Counted from the first letter of the stretch, positions 1-8,267 are shown. The stretch is 64,000 nucleotides of DNA from Paenibacillus_V sp046244365 (GCF_046244365.1 NZ_CP176395.1:7192001-7256000), one strand, 5' to 3'. The notes: generated from the sequence alone by a model not told the origin. Numbers and translations are program-made.

Positions 1-51
1 CTATCTTGTAAAGAACGACGTACATTTTCATTTAAGAAGGGAAGTATCAGC

Positions 52-315
52 ATGAGCGTACATCACGCCATTTCGGAACACTCACGCCGCCAAGCCTCGC
101 GGATCGAAAACTTCAACCGGCTGGACGGCTTGCGCGAGCAGCATATCGAGGAAGCCGTTGCCAAATGCGTACGGGGGGAAGCGTTCACGGTTGCGGCCAT
201 TAACGAAATAACGGCGGCGATCAACGAGCTTGCAAGACAAGGCATCGTGCCGACTCGCCGATCAGTCACGGAGCAAATGGTGCGGGATTATGCGGAATCG
301 TTAAAAAATAGCTAA
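52..315 (+). CDS. Small DUF2533-like (YpbS-type) protein
   Basis: An 87-residue soluble protein, rich in charged residues, with no membrane segment or signal peptide. The pattern of a short helical N-terminus starting MSVHHAISEHS and a C-terminal GIVPTRRSVT segment recalls the Bacillus DUF2533/YpbS small proteins; this is from memory of the family and no function is known. The ATG is preceded by AAGAAGGGAAG, an adequate ribosome binding site. The gene converges on the STAS gene that follows, with only about 20 bases between the stops and no clear hairpin there. Existence as a gene is likely; the family name is a moderate guess. Confidence 0.6.
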   Translation: MSVHHAISEHSRRQASRIENFNRLDGLREQHIEEAVAKCVRGEAFTVAAINEITAAINELARQGIVPTRRSVTEQMVRDYAESLKNS

Positions 316-336
316 AAATCCGGCGCTCGAGCAGCC

Positions 337-696
337 TTACCGGATGTCCAGCTTCGTCAGAATCGCGTACTCGTCCGGGTAAATAAGCATGTGGGTCGTC
401 AATCCGACGATCCTGAACAGCTTTTGATAGTGGGCGTTCATCCCGTAAGCGTACGTTTGGCGCCCCGCCTTCGCCCCGCTCCGAACAATGCGGATCAGCA
501 GGGCGATTCCCGCGCTGTTGATATACGGCACTCCGGTAAAGTTCAAAATCAGACTCGTTCCGCCTTCGCCTAACGGCTCGTTCCATGCATGAAGGCCCAG
601 CAGCCTTTCTTCCGCTTGCTTGGTCAAGTCGCCCTTCATATCGACGATAAGCGCGCTGCCTGCGCTGCGTACTCCTGCTTCAAACGATCCTTCCAT
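337..696 (-). CDS. STAS-domain anti-sigma factor antagonist (RsbV/SpoIIAA type)
   Basis: A 119-residue single STAS domain. The loop INSAG (residues 59-63) matches the place where RsbV/SpoIIAA proteins carry the serine phosphorylated by the partner kinase, so Ser61 is the likely switch residue. Members of this family release a sigma factor or other target from an RsbW-type kinase. The start overlaps the end of the upstream RsbW-like gene by 17 bases, with AAGGGGGA as ribosome binding site, which points to coupled translation and a kinase-antagonist pair. Which sigma factor or effector is controlled cannot be read from the sequence; no sigB-type gene is adjacent. Confidence 0.85.
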   Translation of the reverse strand: MEGSFEAGVRSAGSALIVDMKGDLTKQAEERLLGLHAWNEPLGEGGTSLILNFTGVPYINSAGIALLIRIVRSGAKAGRQTYAYGMNAHYQKLFRIVGLTTHMLIYPDEYAILTKLDIR

Positions 697-1135
697 CCCG
701 ATCCCCCTTAACGCTTCTCTGAAATTGAATTTCCATGTACGACTGCCCGTCTTCCGCTCCTACCCGGTATTCATCCGCCAGGGAAGCGATCAGGAACAAG
801 CCCCAGCCGCGCGGATTTTCCGAATCCCAAGGGTCGGCTCCTCCTAGCTTGCCGTTCGGCAAGCCGATTCCTTGTCCCTCGTCATAGATGCGAAAAACGA
901 TCGTTTCATCGCTAGCCGTCATCGTCACGCGAACCCGTTTCCCGGATACGTTCGCATGCGCATGCTCGATTGCATTCAGGCAAGCTTCCGATACGGCAGT
1001 CGCCATATCCTCGATGCGATCCGCCGCTTCATGCATCTCTTGGACGGTTTCCCGTATCTGTTCGGTTATCGTTTTCTCCTGGCCGTAAATACTTTCGATC
1101 TGCCATTCCGCTTGCCGAGATTCGTCCGTTTCCAT
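680..1135 (-). CDS. RsbW-like serine kinase / anti-sigma factor (HATPase)
   Basis: A 151-residue GHKL-type ATPase. Visible motifs are the N-box SEACLNAIEHA (from residue 49), the G1 box DEGQGIG (85-91) and the G2 region RGWGLFL (109-115), in the order found in RsbW and SpoIIAB. Such proteins bind a target and phosphorylate an RsbV-type antagonist. The start was set at METDES because AAAGGAGG stands 6 bases upstream; a longer reading frame exists but lacks such a site. The gene lies between the SARP-type regulator upstream and the STAS gene downstream, overlapping the latter, so the three probably form one transcription unit. Confidence 0.85.
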   Translation of the reverse strand: METDESRQAEWQIESIYGQEKTITEQIRETVQEMHEAADRIEDMATAVSEACLNAIEHAHANVSGKRVRVTMTASDETIVFRIYDEGQGIGLPNGKLGGADPWDSENPRGWGLFLIASLADEYRVGAEDGQSYMEIQFQRSVKGDRDGRIV

Positions 1136-1217
1136 GCTTGCCCTCCTTTCCTTCAGAAGAAAGCAGTCCCATGCCGCTCCGCCCGACACTTGGAGTAAGG
1201 CCCAGAGGCCTGATGAC

Positions 1218-3017
1218 TTACCCCAGCAGTTTGTTGCGTAACTCGGAATCCGGGAGGATGCCGTATTCGGTTCTTAGCATCGATTCCAGTCGGTCATACC
1301 ATTCCCTAGCCTCGCTTTTGCGTCCTAGAGCCCGTACGGACCGGATCATCGCATGAAAGGCTTGCTCCTTGTATGGAGACAGACGAAGCCATGCCTTCGC
1401 GACCGATTCCGCCCGGTCGTACTGCTTACCGCCGTAAGCGGCTTCCCACAGTTTTTGCAGCAGGCCCTCCTGATCATCCAGCAGTTGCTCGCGCATCAAG
1501 TCCAGCCAGTCGGCGTTCAGCGCGGCCGGCAGCAGCTCCCCGTAAAGCTGGGACGCTTCCTCCATCAATTCGACGGCCAGCTCCTGCTCGCCGGCATTCC
1601 ATAAGTTGCCGCCGACCTTGACGAGCGTCCGGTATTTCTCTACATCGACATAATCGAAATCGGCTTCGTTCAGCCTGATGACGCCGTCCTTGACGACAAC
1701 GGCCTGCTTTAGTCCGAGGAACCGTTCCGCCGTTTGCCTGATTTGATGGACGCACACATAGATCTGATTCGATACTTTTTCGCCGCCGTTCTCATCCCCG
1801 CGAAACAGGACGGAGGCTACCTGATCCTTGGGAGCCGTGTAATTTGGCTGAAGGAGTAAATAAAGGAATAGTTCCTGCGCTTTTTTGCGTTTCCAAACAA
1901 GCCGCCGCACATCCTGACCTTCCCGAAAAAAAGAGAAGCCGTCGAAGCACTGAACTTTCCATGCCTTCGGCGGACGGCCTGTCTTCTCGTCCTCGTGCAG
2001 CCTCATATCCGCTTCGCGTTCCAGCGATGCGGCAAGCCGTTCCAGAAGCTCGGAAACGCTTCCGCCGCTCCGCAGCGCATTGATTCGTTCCAGCCACCGC
2101 TTCGTCTGACGACTGTCCCGCGCTGTCAGGCATGACTCCAGATGAGCGCAAGCGATGAGCCATTGCAGCCGGATGTCGCTTCTGTACTTCTCCCAATCTG
2201 CTAGGAGCAGCCGGGACTTGCCGCTATCGGCGCAGCCCGAGCGAAGCTCCGCTTGCAGAACCAGAAACTGCACAAACGCGGCGTGAAAGTAGTCGAGCTC
2301 CGCCAATCCGGATACCGTCTCCGCCTTCTCCAGAACGAGTGCCCACTGCCGGCTTCGCCCCGCATACGCGCAATCGAGAATCGCCGCATAGCCGTCCATG
2401 CTGCTGCTCTCCTGACCGGTCCCTTCCAGCATAGCGCGAAAGTCGGCCAGAGCGTCCTCGCCTGCGCCGGATTCCGCTGCGTATACGTCTGCAAGCAGCA
2501 TATGGAAGGCGGTCTTGGACGCAAGAACGTGTTCCCCCTCACGCTCATACAGCCGGATGGCTTCGCGGTAGAGCCGCTTACAACTGCTCGCCGGCTTTCC
2601 GATCACCGGCCCAAACTCCGCCAGCACGCTCAGTACGGCAGCAGGCGTATGATCCTCCGCACGCCGGCGTTCCTCCTCCAGCTGAAAAAGCACGACTTCC
2701 GCTTCGCTCCTATCGCCGAGCCTCGCATGAATCGATGCAAGCAGCGCGCAAGCTATTTGAAAGGAAATGCTAAGTCCCTGCTCGAGGAACGATTTAACGG
2801 CAAGCTTCGCATATCCCTTAGCCATGGCGAGCTTCCCCTGCCCGCTTAGGTGTTCCGCATAGGCATGCAGTAAGGCCGGAGATTTGACGAGCAGCTTATC
2901 CGGAATTTCCGCAAGCAGCGCAGCCGGAACGACGGCTCCGTCCGCCGCCAGGCATTCCATGCGAAAGACCGCTTCATCGAAGCGCTTCTGTGCCAATAAC
3001 CGTTCAATCGCTTCCAT
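1218..3017 (-). CDS. SARP/BTAD-type transcriptional regulator with TPR-like N-terminus
   Basis: A 599-residue protein. The N-terminal half (about 1-350) is alanine- and leucine-rich and helical, resembling TPR repeats. A winged-helix DNA-binding segment follows at about 370-450 (core WKRKKAQELFLYLLL), then a bacterial transcriptional activator domain (BTAD) to the C-terminus, with the helix pairs RLSPYKEQAFHAMIR and ALGRKSEAREWYDRLE. No Walker A motif is visible, so it lacks the STAND ATPase found in many large SARP regulators. SARP proteins are best known from Actinobacteria. Downstream, 82 bases away, is the RsbW/RsbV pair, which suggests that the switch may act on this regulator or share its signal. 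Confidence 0.8.
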   Translation of the reverse strand: MEAIERLLAQKRFDEAVFRMECLAADGAVVPAALLAEIPDKLLVKSPALLHAYAEHLSGQGKLAMAKGYAKLAVKSFLEQGLSISFQIACALLASIHARLGDRSEAEVVLFQLEEERRRAEDHTPAAVLSVLAEFGPVIGKPASSCKRLYREAIRLYEREGEHVLASKTAFHMLLADVYAAESGAGEDALADFRAMLEGTGQESSSMDGYAAILDCAYAGRSRQWALVLEKAETVSGLAELDYFHAAFVQFLVLQAELRSGCADSGKSRLLLADWEKYRSDIRLQWLIACAHLESCLTARDSRQTKRWLERINALRSGGSVSELLERLAASLEREADMRLHEDEKTGRPPKAWKVQCFDGFSFFREGQDVRRLVWKRKKAQELFLYLLLQPNYTAPKDQVASVLFRGDENGGEKVSNQIYVCVHQIRQTAERFLGLKQAVVVKDGVIRLNEADFDYVDVEKYRTLVKVGGNLWNAGEQELAVELMEEASQLYGELLPAALNADWLDLMREQLLDDQEGLLQKLWEAAYGGKQYDRAESVAKAWLRLSPYKEQAFHAMIRSVRALGRKSEAREWYDRLESMLRTEYGILPDSELRNKLLG

Positions 3018-3268
3018 GTTAATCGATTCCCCTCTTGTCGGCCCCTTGACGCTATGGTTTACGTATTCGACGGATCGTTTGCCTTTCCTTTCCGGATAAA
3101 AACAAAAAACGCCAAATAATCATGGTTGGCGATTACCGGTTCGGTTACTCGTTTGGTGTCTGCTAAAACTCTGCAACAGGAAGTTATTCGAGGCATGGAA
3201 CCAACTTCTACAAAGCATCGATTGAATCGACAATGAAAAAACGTTGCTCCATTACCATATGCACGGAA

Positions 3269-3452
3269 TAACGGATTTTGAAGGCGTTATATTTTCGTTG
3301 CTGCCAATGAAGCGAGCTTAACGGATTGTGGAGGCGTTATTCGGTTGGTTTTAGCCCAACCACGGGAAATTCGTCCAGGATAAGACCCTCGCAGTCCGCT
3401 ATGACTCGGTACGCCGGCTTCATTCGCTTTATAGCGCCTCTAAAATCCGCTA
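3269..3452. repeat. Three copies of a 22-bp intergenic repeat, one inverted
   Basis: Copies lie at 3269-3290 and 3319-3340 (direct, differing at only two positions) and at 3431-3452 (inverted, 18 of 22 matching). Each begins TAACGGATT and ends GGCGTTAT or the complement. The direct copies are spaced 50 bases start to start. Together they could fold into a long hairpin, with either direct copy pairing with the inverted one. This looks like a family of short dispersed intergenic repeats rather than a regulator site, but other copies lie outside the view. Confidence 0.7.
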
Positions 3453-3510
3453 ATAGTCGGATCAGGCGGCAAACAATTCTGCAATACGTATCCCTCCGCG
3501 TTATCCGCAA

Positions 3511-3541
3511 AAATAAAAAAAGACCGGCCGGCAGGCCGATC
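3511..3541 (-). terminator. Rho-independent terminator of the RidA gene
   Basis: On the minus strand GATCGGCC, loop TGCC, GGCCGGTC (8-bp stem with one G-T pair) is followed directly by seven Ts. It lies 34 bases beyond the RidA stop codon. Confidence 0.9.
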
Positions 3542-3574
3542 CGTTTCTTTAATAAATCCTGTACCAGGCTTATA

Positions 3575-4042
3575 TTATGCCTTCAGGCTAACGATCATTT
3601 CCACTTCGGTCGATGCGCCTAGCGGCAACGTATGAATCCCGAGCGCGGCGCGCGCATGCTTGCCGGCTTCTCCGAACACGTCCACCAGCACTTGGCTGCC
3701 CGCGTTCATAATCGACGGATGCTCGGTAATATCCTCCGTGCAGCACAGGTATCCGGTTACTTTGACGATTTCCGCTACCTTCTCGAGACCCACTTCGCGA
3801 TCCAGGGCATCCAGGCAATTGAGCGTGGACAAAGCCGCCGATTTCTGTCCTTCCTCGATCGTGACGTTGTCGCCGATCCGGCCTTTGTACAGCTGCTCGC
3901 CGGCGGTAAATGGCAAGTGGCCCGATACGTAAGCGATATTGCCGTTTACTTTCACGCCGATAAACGGACGTGTTGCCGGTGCTGCCGGCGACGGCTTAAA
4001 GCCGTATTGCGCTTTCAATGCTTCGAGCGTTTCACGATTCAT
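3575..4042 (-). CDS. RidA family protein (YjgF/YER057c/UK114)
   Basis: A 155-residue protein of the RidA superfamily, whose archetype hydrolyses reactive 2-aminoacrylate and related enamines/imines in the cytosol. Visible family features are VNGNIAYVSGHLPF near the N-terminus and the C-terminal block RAALGIHTLPLGASTEVEM. The archetype has a catalytic arginine in a VRxxVGVxxLP-like motif; here RAALGIHTLP keeps the arginine in a comparable place. The ATG at 4042 was chosen over an upstream TTG because GGAGG lies 11 bases before it. It ends at a strong terminator and is preceded on the same strand by an unknown gene 64 bases upstream. Confidence 0.85.
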   Translation of the reverse strand: MNRETLEALKAQYGFKPSPAAPATRPFIGVKVNGNIAYVSGHLPFTAGEQLYKGRIGDNVTIEEGQKSAALSTLNCLDALDREVGLEKVAEIVKVTGYLCCTEDITEHPSIMNAGSQVLVDVFGEAGKHARAALGIHTLPLGASTEVEMIVSLKA

Positions 4043-4106
4043 GATTGTCGATTCCTCCAAATGGTTACTGCGGCTTTCCCGCTTGCTTCCGAAGTCCCGC
4101 GCCTTG

Positions 4107-4484
4107 CTAGATCCAAGCCCGCAAATTGACTTGTTTAATGAAGTCTTCCGTGCTGCCGACCTCTTTATTCGGCTCCTGCACAGGCTCCTCCGCCTCGCCG
4201 TTCATGAGAAAGCGGAACAGCGGCTCGTTCTTGGTCGCAAGCGCGTAGTCGATCAACGCCTCGCGCTCGATCCGGTCCGCCTCTTGCTGAAGCAGCAGCT
4301 CTTCCGTCTCGATGTCGTTCCCCACTACGAAAAAGTGCTTATTGACTTTGGGCACTCTCACCACGTATTCAAACACGTTGTCGGCATTGCGATCATGCGC
4401 GATAATATATCCGTACTCCCCGATCGGCAGATTCTGCTCGAACGTATCGGCAACGATTACGATTTTGGATCCTAAACGCAGCAT
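4107..4484 (-). CDS. Conserved-looking hypothetical protein
   Basis: A 125-residue soluble acidic protein that I do not recognise with certainty. The N-terminal half reads as beta strands (GSKIVIVADTFEQ, EYGYIIAHDRNADNVFEYVVRVP) and the second half as a charged helix (ELLLQQEADRIEREALIDYALA). It has no signal peptide, membrane span or cysteine pair. The ATG is preceded by GGAGGGGGGATATCC, a clear ribosome binding site. It is upstream of and codirectional with the RidA gene. No function is assigned. Confidence 0.65.
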   Translation of the reverse strand: MLRLGSKIVIVADTFEQNLPIGEYGYIIAHDRNADNVFEYVVRVPKVNKHFFVVGNDIETEELLLQQEADRIEREALIDYALATKNEPLFRFLMNGEAEEPVQEPNKEVGSTEDFIKQVNLRAWI

Positions 4485-4575
4485 GGATATCCCCCCTCCG
4501 TGCTTCCTATATGCAAAAAAATTCTAGCAAACTAGCAGTTGTCCATATCGTACTAAAAAAATGAAGAGGTGTCCA

Positions 4576-5688
4576 ATGGATCAAGCCCCTCCGGAGAAAA
4601 AAATACGGCTTCTCGGCCTCATTCCGCTGATACTAGCAACCATTCTAGCGGGTACGTTTGCTTTTCTGCCCCAAGAGGCGTCGGCCCATCCCCTGAATAA
4701 CGGCTATTCCACGCTTACGTTAGCCGGGAATAAGCTAGACTATGAACTGTTTATTCCGGAGCCGAGCCTCTTAACCTTCGACTCCGATCATGACGGCCGG
4801 GTCGTTATGGAGGAACTCTCGCAGCAGCACAACGAAATCGCCGCCTACATCGGGGATAACGTAAAGCTGACCGGCGGAGGCGAGGATTTATCGTACGCCC
4901 TGCTCTCCATGGAGAAGACGGACCGCGAGACCATTCCCGGCGTTCGTTTTCATCTGGTTTTTACTGGAGAAGACGCGATTTCCTCGTTTACTGTTCATTA
5001 TAATCTATTATTTGACGACATAGACCCTCTGCATCTCAGTTTTTTGACGATTTTGGACAATGGCGACGTCGATCAGTACGTGCTGGAAACGGACGACAGG
5101 TGGTATCACTACGAGTCGCTTCATCCGCAAACGGCGCTTACTGTACTATGGCGCTACTTCGAGCTCGGAGTCGAGCATATTTTGACCGGATACGATCATT
5201 TGCTGTTTCTGTTCGCGCTCATTCTCATTTCCGCCAGATTCAAAGACGCCTTGGTCATCGTAACCGCCTTTACCGTCGCGCATAGCGTCACCTTGTTTCT
5301 CGCCGCTACGGGGCGCATCAACCTCCCGGGGGTATGGATCGAGTCGGCGATCGCGCTGAGTATTGCCTACGTCGCCGCAGAAAATATCGTCGTCCGTTCA
5401 AGCCGGTTCCGCTGGGGGCTCACCTTCCTGTTCGGTTTGATTCATGGGATGGGCTTTGCGGGTGCGCTCGCGGAAACCGGTCTCCCGGCCACGAACGTAG
5501 TCGGGACTCTGCTTGCCTTCAATGCAGGGGTGGAAACGGGGCAGCTGGCGATCGTCCTGCTTGCGCTTCCGCTGCTGCTGCGGCTGCGGCGTTTCGTCTG
5601 GTATCCGAGGCTGGTGACCGGTTTGTCCGTCATGATCGGGGGCGTGGCCGTATATTGGTTCGCGGAGCGGATCGGGTGGATCGGGTGA
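4576..5688 (+). CDS. HupE/UreJ-type membrane protein with EF-hand-like loop
   Basis: A 370-residue protein. A signal peptide ends near EASA-HPLNNGY, followed by an extracellular domain of about 150 residues and then six or so membrane helices. The first membrane region carries GVEHILTGYDHLLFLFALI, the signature of the HupE/UreJ_2 group, which is often linked to nickel or other metal handling, though substrates of this subgroup are unproven. The extracellular part holds DSDHDGRVVMEE, a textbook 12-residue EF-hand calcium loop. The start was placed at the second ATG because AGAGGTG precedes it; the first ATG at 4561 overlaps that site. It stands alone between minus-strand genes. Confidence 0.85.
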   Translation: MDQAPPEKKIRLLGLIPLILATILAGTFAFLPQEASAHPLNNGYSTLTLAGNKLDYELFIPEPSLLTFDSDHDGRVVMEELSQQHNEIAAYIGDNVKLTGGGEDLSYALLSMEKTDRETIPGVRFHLVFTGEDAISSFTVHYNLLFDDIDPLHLSFLTILDNGDVDQYVLETDDRWYHYESLHPQTALTVLWRYFELGVEHILTGYDHLLFLFALILISARFKDALVIVTAFTVAHSVTLFLAATGRINLPGVWIESAIALSIAYVAAENIVVRSSRFRWGLTFLFGLIHGMGFAGALAETGLPATNVVGTLLAFNAGVETGQLAIVLLALPLLLRLRRFVWYPRLVTGLSVMIGGVAVYWFAERIGWIG

Positions 5689-5693
5689 AGGGG

Positions 5694-5731
5694 AAAAGCC
5701 GATCATGCGAGAAGCCGGCTGCATGATCGGC
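5694..5731 (-). terminator. Hairpin terminator between convergent genes
   Basis: A perfect 11-bp inverted repeat (GCCGATCATGC at 5698-5708 and its complement at 5721-5731). On the minus strand it is followed by TTTTCCCC, so it fits the end of the yxlG gene. It lies just after the stop of the convergent HupE-type gene and may serve both. Confidence 0.75.
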
Positions 5732-5741
5732 AAACGAAGGT

Positions 5742-6524
5742 TTAGGCAAATAAAGACTTGCTTCTGAAAATGCGCACCGAGCATGCGACAAGCGCGGCTA
5801 TAAGGACGACGGTTACGATCAGGCTCAGCGCGAAGCTGTCGCCGCCCTTCCCTTGCATCAGGAAGAGTCCCGCATGATCGGCAAGCTTGGACGGGCTCCA
5901 CCGCATATATTTGGCGAACAAGCCGCCCGCGATCGACAGCGCCATAGCCGAAGCGACGGCAAGGAACGCAATGCCTCCCATCCCTTTCAAGCTCGCGCTC
6001 AGCAGAACCGTCAGCGAAACGACGAATGCAAGCCACAGCCCGTAGACGGCAAAGCTTGTTGCGACGCGGCCGACATCCACAGCGCCGAACAACAGATTGG
6101 TATAGTACCAGGCTCCCCCGTAGCCGGCCGCAAACGAAGCGATCGTAAGCAGCAATACGCCCGCCCACTTCGCGGTAATATACGACAGGTGTGACACCGG
6201 CTTCATCATAATCATGCCCGCCACACCGCTCGTCCGCTCGCCGGATACAACCGTCATGGAAGCGAGCACAAGGACTAGGATGCCGACCGAGCTGAACTGG
6301 GACAGTGTCTGAACGAGAACGGCCTCCGGCGCCGGCTGCGGGATTTCGATGACGGTGCCTTCAGGCAGACCGCCCATATTCTCGATAATTTGCGCCATAT
6401 AATAGGTCGTTACCGGCTGCATGATGCCGAGCGCCAGGAAAACGAGCGGCACCCACAGCCATTTGGCGTTGCGCTTCATCTCTACCATCTCTTTGCCGAA
6501 AAGCGTCATCCATTGGCTCATCAT
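5742..6524 (-). CDS. yxlG: ABC exporter permease of the sigY operon (YxlG type)
   Basis: A 260-residue ABC-2 type permease with about six membrane helices. The segment GERTSGVAGMIMMKPVSHLSYI is the typical cytoplasmic coupling region of this family. The start is the first of two adjacent ATGs because ATGA overlaps the stop of the ATPase gene, implying coupled translation; the longer open frame to 6848 is only a shadow of the ATPase. Size and position match B. subtilis yxlG, last gene of the sigY operon. The exported substrate is not known. Confidence 0.85.
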   Translation of the reverse strand: MMSQWMTLFGKEMVEMKRNAKWLWVPLVFLALGIMQPVTTYYMAQIIENMGGLPEGTVIEIPQPAPEAVLVQTLSQFSSVGILVLVLASMTVVSGERTSGVAGMIMMKPVSHLSYITAKWAGVLLLTIASFAAGYGGAWYYTNLLFGAVDVGRVATSFAVYGLWLAFVVSLTVLLSASLKGMGGIAFLAVASAMALSIAGGLFAKYMRWSPSKLADHAGLFLMQGKGGDSFALSLIVTVVLIAALVACSVRIFRSKSLFA

Positions 6525-7432
6525 GCTCTCACCGCTTTCATAAATAAATCCTCCAAGGATGCCTGCGCCACTTCGAATTTCACGACCGGTACGCTGCCAG
6601 CCACGAGCTGCTCCAACAGCCTGCGGTTGGCCTCGCGGATATCGTTCACGTAAACGCGAGCCGTTCGGCCGTTCAACTCCACCTCTTCGACATACGGCTG
6701 CCCGCCGATTGCGGCTGCCCACTTGCGAAGCGGCTCTTCCGCGTCCGATTCGATCGTCACGATCGGCTGCCGGCTTGTCTCCCTGATCTCTTGCAGGCTG
6801 CCGGCCGCCGCAATCGTTCCGCGATTCATAATCAGCACGTCGTCGCATATTTCCTCCGCATCGTGCAGCACATGCGTCGAGAACAAAATGGTCGTTTCCT
6901 TGCGGATCTGCCGCATCATATCAAGCACCTCGCGCCGGCCGATCGGATCGAGCGCGGACACCGGCTCGTCGAGCATGAGCAGCTTCGGCTTGTGAATAAG
7001 CGCCTGCGCAATGCCGAGCCGCTGACGCATGCCGCCGGAGTAGCCGCCGATTTTGCGGTTGCCTGCGGCGCTAAGCCCGACGAGCTCCAGCAGCACGTTC
7101 GCCCGTTCCTTCAGCTGCCCCGACTGCACGAATGCAAGCTTGCCGACGTATTCGAGAAACTCCCGCCCCTTCATCCAATTGTAGAAGGCCGGATACTGGG
7201 GCAAATAGCCGATATGCTGCCTAAGATCCTTGGCCGGTATGCCCGGGAATGCGATGCTCCCGTCCGTCGGCGGAAGCAAACCCGCCAGCATTTGCAGCGT
7301 CGTCGTTTTGCCCGCTCCGTTCGGTCCGAGCAGCGCGACGCAGTGCCCCTCGGCAATATCGAAGCTAATTTTGTTTACGGCCGGCGTTTCCCCGAACCGT
7401 TTGACCAAATCTTTGACCCGCAGCAGTGCCAT
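6521..7432 (-). CDS. yxlF: ABC exporter ATP-binding protein of the sigY operon (YxlF type)
   Basis: A 303-residue ABC ATPase. It has Walker A GPNGAGKTT (36-44), the signature SGGMRQRLG (132-140), Walker B LLMLDEP (151-157) and a switch histidine in FSTHVLHDAEE. The C-terminal 80 residues form the extension usual in CcmA/DrrA-type exporters. It pairs with the permease downstream (ATGA overlap) and overlaps the stop of the small upstream gene by one base (TGATG). In B. subtilis the YxlF-YxlG transporter belongs to the SigY regulon and contributes to control of SigY activity; the same role is inferred here from order. Confidence 0.9.
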   Translation of the reverse strand: MALLRVKDLVKRFGETPAVNKISFDIAEGHCVALLGPNGAGKTTTLQMLAGLLPPTDGSIAFPGIPAKDLRQHIGYLPQYPAFYNWMKGREFLEYVGKLAFVQSGQLKERANVLLELVGLSAAGNRKIGGYSGGMRQRLGIAQALIHKPKLLMLDEPVSALDPIGRREVLDMMRQIRKETTILFSTHVLHDAEEICDDVLIMNRGTIAAAGSLQEIRETSRQPIVTIESDAEEPLRKWAAAIGGQPYVEEVELNGRTARVYVNDIREANRRLLEQLVAGSVPVVKFEVAQASLEDLFMKAVRA

Positions 7433-7620
7433 CAGTCGTTTCTCCTTCCAACCGTAAAGAATAATACCGGCCCGATCAGGCTAATGAATATAATGATGAG
7501 CGCCCACATCCATTTCGGGCCGTTCGTCCGCTCCGCTCTGATACAGCCGACAAGCGCCGTAACCATCAGAATGAACTGAATGGCTATCAGAGGGGCTACC
7601 AATCCCCAGTTAATTGACAT
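7432..7620 (-). CDS. yxlE: Small membrane protein with PLDc_N domain (YxlE type)
   Basis: A 62-residue protein with two membrane helices and the charged linker RAERTNGPKWMWALI between them, the pattern of PLDc_N (phospholipase D nuclease N-terminal) miniproteins. B. subtilis YxlE, of the same size and gene position, is described as a negative regulator of SigY. The ATG at 7620 is preceded by TTTGGAGGG, 8 bases away; an upstream TTG was rejected. The stop overlaps the ATPase start by one base. Confidence 0.8.
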   Translation of the reverse strand: MSINWGLVAPLIAIQFILMVTALVGCIRAERTNGPKWMWALIIIFISLIGPVLFFTVGRRND

Positions 7621-7659
7621 GCTCCATCCCTCCAAACGATCTTTCCTTATATCATTCGG

Positions 7660-7884
7660 TTAAACGTCCGATCCGCCCCGCGGCCTGCGGAACGGCTTTC
7701 GCACGACAAGCCAATACACGATCAGCGGCATCGGGCACTGGATCAGCCCCCACAGCCCCCATAGCCATGGGGAAGCGCCTCTTTTGCGCGAATCCAGAAA
7801 GAGCCAGCTTCCCTGCAATAGCAGGATCACGCAAACGCCGATCAAAATGTAAATCGTCGATCCGGTAAGCTGCGGGTTCGTCAT
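7660..7884 (-). CDS. yxlD: Small membrane protein of the sigY operon (YxlD type)
   Basis: A 74-residue protein with two hydrophobic helices (GSTIYILIGVCVILLLQGSW and a second around LWGLIQCPMPLIVYWLV) separated by the basic segment DSRKRGAS. It matches YxlD by size and place; YxlD is a proposed membrane anti-SigY protein in B. subtilis. The start is fixed by an ATGA overlap with the YxlC-type gene; the longer overlapping frames are shadows of that gene. Confidence 0.75.
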   Translation of the reverse strand: MTNPQLTGSTIYILIGVCVILLLQGSWLFLDSRKRGASPWLWGLWGLIQCPMPLIVYWLVVRKPFRRPRGGSDV

Positions 7885-8267
7885 GCGTCCTCCACCCGCT
7901 TTCTGCGGTGCCGCGCAATGACGACGGGCACAGCCAAGAGAGCGGCCGCCTGAACGCCGATCCATACCCCGGGCGCGCTGGCCAAGACGGCGATCGTGCC
8001 TGCCAGTATGCAAACCGCAACGATCATAAATATAGCGAGATCGCGGTAAAGCCGCCTCCGGAGCGTCTGCCGGTGCTCGGCTAGCTGTTGTCCCAGCTGC
8101 GCGAGACTTGGCGGAAAAACGGGAACGCTTCGCTCCAAATGCTCCAAGCCGTTTTGCATCCGCTGGATGATTTCCCTATCCTCTTCCAATCCGAGCGTCT
8201 CGTCTTCCGTTACCGGCTTAAGGCTTTCTTCGCTGCTTTTACCGGATTTCGGATATTTCGGGTTCAT
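7881..8267 (-). CDS. yxlC: YxlC-type membrane anti-sigma-like protein
   Basis: A 128-residue protein with an acidic N-terminal cytoplasmic half containing a helix (EEDREIIQRMQNGLEHLERS), a basic stretch (RQTLRRRLYRD) and two C-terminal membrane helices ending HRRKRVEDA. This layout fits YxlC of the B. subtilis sigY operon, a negative regulator of the sigma factor, though here it is somewhat longer. Its start overlaps the sigma factor gene by 29 bases, so the two are translationally coupled. Assignment rests mainly on order and topology. Confidence 0.75.
   Translation of the reverse strand: MNPKYPKSGKSSEESLKPVTEDETLGLEEDREIIQRMQNGLEHLERSVPVFPPSLAQLGQQLAEHRQTLRRRLYRDLAIFMIVAVCILAGTIAVLASAPGVWIGVQAAALLAVPVVIARHRRKRVEDA

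Larger units (their letters stand above)
3018..3574. other. Intergenic region, no gene seen
   Basis: 557 bases between the SARP gene start and the RidA gene stop. It contains a three-copy inverted/direct repeat (listed separately), a terminator for the RidA gene at the right end, and presumably the SARP promoter at the left end. Short open frames here have no ribosome binding site and no recognisable product. Confidence 0.6.

Noticed and set aside
5742..6848. Longer 368-residue reading of the ABC permease
   Set aside because: The first 108 residues are a shadow of the ATPase gene; the ATGA overlap fixes the start at 6524.
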